From assembly GCF_008831285.2 (NCBI RefSeq), contig NC_045139.1, positions 13,746,354 to 13,810,353 of the forward strand: a DNA stretch of 64,000 nucleotides, read 5' to 3'. Of the stretch, positions 56,335 through 64,000 are shown one piece after another. The stretch is from Nymphaea colorata (taxonomy: Eukaryota > Streptophyta > Magnoliopsida > Nymphaeales > Nymphaeaceae). The notes under the pieces are model-generated. The model made no database searches and was not told the origin of the DNA. It saw only the letters and a program-made list of their open reading frames with translations. A program made the translations under genes and the position numbers. Each line of letters begins with the position of its first letter. The first letter of the stretch is position 1.

Positions 56335-59300
56335 ATGAAGTGGTGCCACTCCGTTTCCGCACCTAGCAGGGGAACGAGACACACATTGCTGCGGCAATTC
56401 CCGGACCATGGAGGCCTTAAACTTCTCTGCTATGGTAACAGATCTTCATCTATGCTACATTTCCAGCGCCCGTCTCGCCATAAGGGCTTTTCGTCGAAAT
56501 CTGGAAGGTACCGAATCGAAACCGACAAGAGCAAGGCCAGAGGCCGTGAGGTTTGTAAAGTATCCAGCAAGGTTTCTGGTAAAGCGAGTGAAGAGGGTTG
56601 GGAAGATAGTGACATTGAGGACGTTGAGGAAGATGATGATGGTTGTCCTGTTGACGAGTTATCTTGTTTCAGGGGGTTGGTGCTGGACATTTCATACAGG
56701 TAGAGGTTTAGATCATGGAGTTCCTTTCTTTAGTTGAGTAGCCTTCTTTCTAGGTTACGTGTACTTCTTAGTTCTAATATCGATGATTTCTCCATTTATG
56801 TTTTTCAGTATAATGGTTGTTTAATTTGGTTGTGAGGTTTCTTCTACTGTTTGGGCGACTTTTTTTTTATTGGGTGAACCATAAATTATTATGATAACAA
56901 GCCTTGTAGTGCCATTGTTTTATACTATTATAGTTGGTTTTGCATTTTGCAATTCTGCTTATGCTCCTTAATGACTTACTGAAGATGTCAAAATAACACG
57001 AAAAACTAAGTCGTCGTGCCTGGTTGTACAAGCTTAGCAGTTAGTAGCACTTTTCTTCTTTTAATCCTCTTCAGAAGCTCTGGTCTTGCCCATCACCTAA
57101 AGAGCCTTTCTGAGCAAGTCAAACTTTAGCTACTTAAAATGAGGAAATAAGTTGGTTAACAAGACGGATGAGCGTCAAAGTTGTATGTTCATATCATGAA
57201 CGATCAAAGAGTAGATGGGGAGTTCTACACTATGAAATGTGGAGCTTGTATATAATGTTTTTTTTAGTAGCCATACATCTGGAGCTTTGGTTTATCGTAA
57301 GCTACGTGGCCTGAATGAACCTTAGGTTGGAGTAAACAGTCCACAGTTAGCAGATCACGTTGTTGCAAAATAGAGAGGGCCTTATGTTACTTAATTGAAC
57401 TTCTGTGCCTATGTGAATACATCCAATTACATTCAATTATTCTGCTAATTGGATCTTCCTGTAATTCACTTGCATACGGTTTTACAATTATACAGCATCA
57501 GATTCTTATTTATATCCTCATCTTTTTCACTAGGAAGACGTGAAAAGACCTAAGCACATTAAAAGTTATTGGTTGTTCCCCTGTTTATAAAATATAACTA
57601 TTCTCTCCATAATTTTTGCCTGCCATCCTCTTATGGAATGTTATTGTAGATTATGTTCAAGAACAGGTGTGAGCAGTAACCACAAAGTACAAACCAAGAA
57701 GGTTCATGGTACTTCTTAACAAATTTCAACATGTTGGTCAGATTGTACTGTATCTGATCTTTTAGTTGAGGATAAATTTAGTGGTAACAATATAGAAACT
57801 TCACCATATTAATCTAGTGGTAGTGTTCACAGTTCAACTGTTATTTTTCAAACTATTTGTTAATCTTCTTTCTGATTCATTCTTACGTTCACCTATGAAA
57901 ATTTTGCGGTTTCCTAGCACTTTATGCCACGGTATGTCACATGTTTTTCTTTCCAATATTTTTCTTAAGGAGAAAAATGCCAGATTTGATCCTTCTAAAA
58001 AAGCTAATGATGAAAAAACATGACTAAGCATATTTCTGATATGCTAGAAAAGGGTAATGACGTTATTGCTATGTTGTTTGGTCCTGTATTCGAACATATC
58101 AAAATGAAATCTTTGAGTTCAGGTTGTGGCTTCTTTTTTGTTTGAGAGCTTGTAGTGATATTTCACTCTGAATTAAGGCCACATTGTGTGTGGATATATT
58201 TCTGGCAATTGTTTGTTTAGTACGTGGCGACATGCTTAGGTCTTTATACTGACCATATGACTTATTTTTTAACTTTTTCCCTTCTCATTATTTAAAGATG
58301 ATTTACCCATATACCATTGGGATCACAAGTAGAATTACTTATCATTTTTAATCTCTTTGGTTTGAACATGGTTAGGCCCATCAATGTCGTATGCTGGAGA
58401 CGTGCCATTTGTTTGGAATTTATGGAGAAGGTAGATCATGACTCCATTTATTGTGGTAATAGTGATAATTTTTTGTTTTTCTTTTGTATTCTATATTTTG
58501 GAAAAAGTAATGTTCACCCCTTGAGAATTTTATATGCTCTTTATTTCTTTCAGATACTGCCTTTGAAAACAAACTGAGGAGCATTTAAAAGTTAAAATTC
58601 TTTCCTTTATATAATATGTCCTTTCTGTCATGCCTGTTTCCTTGATAATCTTATTCATTCTTTTTATTTACTGCTTTGCCTATTTGTACATGTTACCTTA
58701 AAGGGAAGTAAATATCACAACCACTGGCTTGCTTTAACCAGGCTGACGTGTTGGAGTACTATGATCAAACTGTCTCTTCCCCAAGTGGTTCTTTTTACAT
58801 ACCGGCTGTTCTGAGAGTATGCACTCTTTTATTTATTCAGTGCACGCTAAATAAGTGAAGACAGTTTAAATTGCTTATTCGTGTGTTTGGATGTTGAACT
58901 GTGACAAACCAGCCTTCTTTATTTTCCATTTTCAGGTTCCAAATTTACTTCAGGTTGTCAAGAGGAGAAGAATTAAACAACAGCTTAATCGTAAAAACAT
59001 ATACTTTCGTGATATGTTTATTTGTCAGTAAGTGTTGTAGATAACAAAATAGACGACTTCTTGCTCATAGAAAATTAGTATCTGTAACATTCTTCGAATT
59101 TGGAATGATTTTTATCGTATCTTCTGTTGTCGTGATCATGGTTACTGGTTTTTCTAATTTTTCAACTGAGTCTTCTTATGTATCTCTTCTATCACAATAT
59201 ATGTCTTTCAGGTTCTATATTCTTCCTTTTTCAGTGATATTTGTCACATATACACACAAAAACAAGCTGATCTACATGCAGCTTTTGTGAAGATCCTTGA

Positions 59301-60552
59301 CATGTTGACTTTCTTCGTATCAAAATGACCTCTTTAAGTGCGTGCAACTACTGTATGCACTTATGCAGTTCATCTACTGGAATTAGACTCTTGTTTTGTA
59401 AGTGGTGTGTTCGGTAAGAATGCATCTGCTTTTTGCGTGGGAGGCCAATCTTTTTGTTGTGGTGTTGAACACGGCTTAGGCAGATATCACTGGGTGCTAC
59501 TACCCTAGCCTATACATGTGCAGTCGATATGCCACCCCAATTTTTGCCACTAGGCGTGCTCTCTATCCATGGTACAGAAATTGATCATACATGTGAACTT
59601 TTACTTTTTTGCTTTGAAAAGTTTTGATTTTTGAATCTGTTTTCCGAGCAATTCTGTTTAAATGGTCGATGAATCTAAGGCCGTGCTGTGCGGGTGTGTA
59701 GATTTTCCCCAGACTAGCGCTTATGCTATGCATATGTTGATATTTGTCCTTGCAGATACTGTTCTGCTCATGATAATTTGACTATCGATCATGTTTTGCC
59801 AACTTCACGTGGCGGGGAATGGAAATGGGAGAACTTGGTAAGCGTATGTAATGTAGCTTAATTGCTCATAGTCTCTGCACTGCCAATTTTTTACTGAACT
59901 ATTCTGCCCGTCTCAAGTTGACCTTTTCCTTCAAGAGTTATCTTGTCTGACCATGTAGAATGTGGACAATGTGATTTTGATAACCAAGTTAGCAGGAGGC
60001 ATCATTCTTCTCGAACTTGAATTTTGAGAGTGATTAATTGCAGGTCACTGCCTGTGCAAAATGCAATACGAGGAAAGGCCAGAAAACATTAGAAGAAGCG
60101 GGTATGAAGTTGATCAAAGCTCCTAAGGTTGGTAAGCTCGGCCTTCTGATTTTTCAAGTCCATAAACAAAACAAGTGTATTGAACGTGAGACATGCTGTG
60201 TCATGGATCATGAGCATGTTTGATGGTGAGTGCCTCGGTGGGTCAGAACGAAAGCTAGCGAAGTTGACTCTCCGGAGCATGATGATGCTCTAATTTACAT
60301 TTATCAAGTCGGTCCGGTCCTCAATCAATCTCGTTTTGGTGATTGGACATTCTAGACTTTGATGTTTCAATCCACCAACAGTGTTGAGTTCTAATTTGCA
60401 GGAGCTATTTGTTTCCTTTGTCGCAGGCACCCAAAGAATTCGACATCCAGGCTATACCCTTAACTTCTGCAGCCATAAAGTTTCTAAAAATGCGGAAGAA
60501 GTTACCGCCTGAGTGGCAGCAGTATCTTCCTCAGCCATCTCCGGAATCCTGA
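56335..60552 (+). CDS. HNH-endonuclease-domain protein
   Basis: Seven exons (56335-56699, 58376-58430, 58742-58816, 58936-59027, 59756-59837, 60044-60127, 60427-60552) join in phase to 292 aa. The N-terminus is basic and Ser/Arg-rich, then an acidic stretch (EDVEEDDDG) leads to [20 protein letters not shown]. The HNH core has the zinc pairs CQYC (195-198) and CAKC (227-230), DH at 207-208 and the Asn of WENL. This is the HNH5 subtype found in bacterial and organellar nucleases and in a conserved plant family (At3g47490 type). The substrate is not known. The basic leader would fit an organelle signal. Exon 1 has a second open frame, but only this one joins to exon 2 in phase. Confidence 0.88.
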
Positions 60553-63500
60553 AATTAAAAAATGACCCGTAGGCTAAAATAGGTACACATTTTAAAGTGC
60601 CGTGTACATTCGGTTGCTATTATTCTAATTCTTCTGTAATTCCCTGTACATTATAAAATTTTAATATCTCAGATGTTCTGTATCATGTTTGAAGATACTG
60701 GAGAATCGTTGCTTCGCAGACCATCCGCATTTCGTTACTAGGGAGAGACAGATTTTTGGAATTCCAATTTAGGATTCGGAGGACAAGAAAATCAGATCAT
60801 TTTACCATAGTGGCTCATCGTATTTAATCTAGTTTGATTTCTGTTAAAAATTAATGTACATGAATAAAATTTAACCATTTTTCCAAATTCGCCATTTATG
60901 TTTTAGAAGATGGTGATCGGTGAGACATTGATTTCAGTATGAATATAAAAGCATGATATTTGAGTATCTAAATTGTCTAACATTTCGTCTTCTACAGTCG
61001 TTTACGGGTGTCTTGCATAGCAGGCCGTTTTCAAGTTCTATGCGAAACACTGTAATTTCTCAGAGACCTAAAAACCAATGTAAAAATATGTTGAATCCGA
61101 GCCTTAGATTTCATACTTCCAACATGCCTAAACTGTGATGACTGTTAACATATTATCATAAAGCAAGGGATCATGTTGAATAATGACATAGTGCTGCTCT
61201 CCTGCTCGTGGAAAATTTGGGCCCACAAACTGCGCCTGGAAATGACAATGCCATGAAAGCATGGTTGTGGGACTGCCATCATTGGATACGTTTGGTTCTA
61301 ATTCGAAGTTGGGATTCGATTGAAAACTAAATCAAAGCGAGTGTTTATTGATGATCTACGAACAACAGGAGCATGAGCATCATTTTAAACTGCACATAGA
61401 TAAAGAAGGCGGAAAAGAACACATACTGATGCTGACATGAGATCGGCAGGCCTGGCTAAAATAGGGGCTTAACAGTTAACATTCGAGTTGGGAATCCCTT
61501 GCCTTTTTGTCGGAAAGAAAAGCTGTAGCTTAAAAACAAAAGGTTCGGGGGAACAACTGGAAATTTTAACTTTTACAGTACCTAGGCATGCAGATCTTAG
61601 AACCCAGTACTTTCTACTTCAGTAAATAAATAAATAACTATATATATATATATATATATCTCGAAAGTACACTTAATAACTGTCCTGGGTACTGAGTTTG
61701 CCTTTTTAGTGATTTCCAAGGGAAAATGTGCTAAAAGTATTCTCCTCAGCACCTCGACAATTAAGGGTAGCTAAATATTTTTGTCCATGAATAAATAGTC
61801 CTTACAATGCATCCAATGGTACACCTGTGGGGATTCCAGTGAACTGTTGAGGGCATCTTTCCTGTCAGGAAAGTCCTATTTACTAGGGCAATTTTTTCCT
61901 TTCTAGCTTCCAAACGACTCATCTAGCTCTGAAATTCCTAAGAAAGGACACACCTTATGAAGCTACAATATCCTTCCCACTGTAAACAGTTGGATAGCTC
62001 TTGGTCTGGCGTGGTTGGTTCTCCATCGCCGCTTATGAGTTCACTCTGGAATTGGGGATATACTTTTATGAGTTTTTTCTTATTAGCATGACATGTGAGC
62101 ACATTACTTTTGTGGGTCGAATCCGAGAGGCAGCGAAATGCACTAGAAGTTGAGTCAGAATCGAACACGGTAAAACCAGATCCTGTCCATTTGCATTTCT
62201 ATGTCTGCCCGAGTCACATATCTAGTACCTTTGCACACATGCATAGTTGGCAAAACCGGCGGGTTGACCGATCAGGAACTGCCCCAGTCGACTCGGATTG
62301 CCAAGGTCACAAGTCAAGTATTGATCCAAATGCATCTGATCTGAGTGCTGGAGTGCTTGGTTCTGGTTCGGCTGAATTAGCTTGGTATCACCTGTTTCGA
62401 AACTCTTTCATTCAATACGAACCCTAACTGTTAACCAATAACACTAAGAAGTAAATTAACCGAACACATGTTGGTTACTAGCTTTGATTTTGTAATTATG
62501 TGTATGATCTGGCCTGGATGAATCGTTGAGTCAATTCACCGACCCATGACTTGGTTGTCAGCCGATCCATGTCCGATTCACAGGTTTGTCAACTATGCAC
62601 ACAAGTAATAGAGATGCGTCACACACACATGCATGCATGTAAGCATGCACGAATATGGTTTCTTTCTTTAAATCTTAAAGGCAAACAGATCGTCCCTTTG
62701 CTTGTTGCATGGAGTACCGATAGACCCCACCTCTCAACATCGTTAGCCCATGAATACGCAGTATGGTCGCGCATAATTGCCTGCTTTTTGTTCTATAGTC
62801 TAAAAGACAACACATCGGGTTAATCTCTTCGCCCTTTTCTTTTCACCTGTAACGTTTTGCTTTATTTCAATAATTTGACAACATCTTCCCTTCATCACAG
62901 GATCTCACTTTTACTACTTCTCCATCTTATCATCAACTATCACGCTTCATTGATGTAGTAGCAGCTTTATCGCCATATTTAAAATCAAAATCAGTTTCTT
63001 TCTGGACTGGGTTCCTGGCCTCTTTCAAACGGTGGAATTGATTTTCGATCTCGTTAACCAGATGTTTCCTGCACAATAGACCAGGATTTCACGTGGCGGC
63101 TTGCGAAAATCAGGCCTTGGAAAAGGACATGGGAGTTGCCTACCAGGCAAAATAAAATCAAAAGGACGAGAATGACAGTATCACAAATACTGGATCGGTA
63201 TTCGTGCGTGTGTGCGTGCAGGCATGCATGAAAGCCAGAGAGCGAGCGAGAGGGATGAATGGATGGTGCAGGTGGTGGCACAGTTGCAGAAAGCTGCAAC
63301 CAAGTATCTGCTCTCTGCTCTGATGTTCTTGCAAGTGTACTTTGTAAAGCCAAAGGTAGCTGCTGTGGTCTGGTGGGTTTTATTGACCCATGTGATGTCT
63401 TGTTGATGATGATACCAACTAGGAAATTTCTCTTGGGAAACGATACAAAGACGATGAGCAAGCGCTGCAGCAGGAACAGTTGCAGTTGCATGACCTAAAA

Positions 63501-64000
63501 TGGCTGCTGCACTGCTACCTCTCTGTTCCAAGTGGTAGAACTTTACCCAAAATCGGTTAGCCATTTTAAAGGAGCATGCCTCAATTACTTGCGAAGAATT
63601 ACGGTCTAAAAACTACCAAAGTCCCTGTTTTCGTAGGCCTTTGAAGGATGTAAAACAGCTGATCAAGCTAATGGGCTTGAGAAAGCTCAGTCATCCCTTC
63701 AATTCTTATGACCGCTATCCTTCTGAACTGTAAATGGTGATGGAGGTTACCTTTGAGAGTTGAAGGAAGTAACTAGAAGCACTGATGGGCAGGTAAAATT
63801 TGATTCTCCTGAGCACTATTATTACCCAAAATTAATTCAGGTCTTGTGGTAGCTGTAGACCTCAGGGAAAGGGGAAGGGGCAGGGTTTTCAACTTATCTC
63901 TTCCTACTTCGTCAACGAAATTTCACCTTGCATTGGAAACCCGAGAAAACCTTCCCAACATCTCCGGTTTGGGGAGTTCCACCGACATGTATCAAAATAC
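60553..64000. other. Gene-free right end of the window
   Basis: Contains the HNH 3' UTR, an AT microsatellite at 61640-61660 and mixed-composition DNA. Frames open on both strands near 63050-63560 show no domain. I see no supported gene. Confidence 0.45.

Noticed and set aside
56408-56737. Second open frame in HNH exon 1 starting with an ATG
   Set aside because: It runs past the donor and does not join exon 2 in phase; the other frame does and contains the conserved [14 protein letters not shown].
63054-63564. Overlapping open frames on both strands near the right end
   Set aside because: No domain, no splice pattern, both strands open by composition.

Overview
The window is nuclear DNA of a flowering plant. 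It holds multi-exon genes with short GT-AG introns, a DYW-type PPR gene, a plastid NDH-complex subunit, a KASH-type SINE protein and a plant-type tRNA-Gly. I see no reverse transcriptase, capsid, LTR pair or transposase ORF. Gene density is high (12 protein genes, one ING2 pseudogene, one probable partial first exon and one tRNA in 64 kb) and introns are mostly under 2 kb, which argues against a conifer. The species cannot be fixed from the sequence.

Layout: a probable first exon of a gene running off the left edge (252-437, -); a PPR-DYW editing factor (1703-3508, -); tRNA-Gly(GCC) (4431-4501, -); a single-exon cation/calcium exchanger (5562-7274, -); an EMSY-like ENT protein (11243-17046, -, 7 exons); a GH17 beta-1,3-glucanase with an X8 domain and GPI signal (19087-21683, +); ribosomal protein eL43 (22527-25115, -), divergent from PNSB2 of the chloroplast NDH complex (25634-27619, +); an ING2 pseudogene (29543-32519, -); SINE1 (33133-35488, -); an intact ING2 (38590-42118, -), divergent from a plastid NusB-domain protein (43233-46750, +); an SDR reductase (50696-51535, +); and an HNH-nuclease-domain protein (56335-60552, +). 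The 47-50 kb, 52-56 kb and 60.5-64 kb stretches appear gene-free.

The most interesting region is 24-42 kb. The ancestral order can be read as eL43 - PNSB2 - SINE1 - ING2. On one side of SINE1 lies a truncated, decayed copy of ING2 flanked by two ~560 bp direct repeats, each copy being the former PNSB2/SINE1 3' spacer. On the other side, in the SINE1 leader, lies a ~1.09 kb copy of eL43 exon 1 plus intron 1, flanked by ~78 bp direct repeats. Both look like copy-and-paste patching of staggered breaks; the ING2 case could also be a tandem duplication followed by deletion. The central ~1.75 kb of the two ING2 copies is almost identical, introns included, while the flanks differ by several percent, which suggests later gene conversion. 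SINE1 also carries a 58 bp tandem duplication that doubles the splice acceptor of its last exon, and a KASH tail ending in V-A-T instead of V-P-T.

Several neighbour pairs match, from memory, neighbour pairs in Arabidopsis: the GH17 gene with PNSB2 (At1g64760/At1g64770), SINE1 with ING2 (At1g54385/At1g54390), and SINE with an SDR (At3g03970/At3g03980). The window therefore seems to keep an old gene neighbourhood that was split after duplication in Arabidopsis. The genes do not form one pathway: they cover organelle RNA and gene expression (PPR, NusB, possibly HNH), photosynthetic electron flow (PNSB2), chromatin reading (EML, ING2), nuclear envelope (SINE1), translation (eL43, tRNA), ion transport (CCX), cell wall (GH17) and carbonyl detoxification (SDR).
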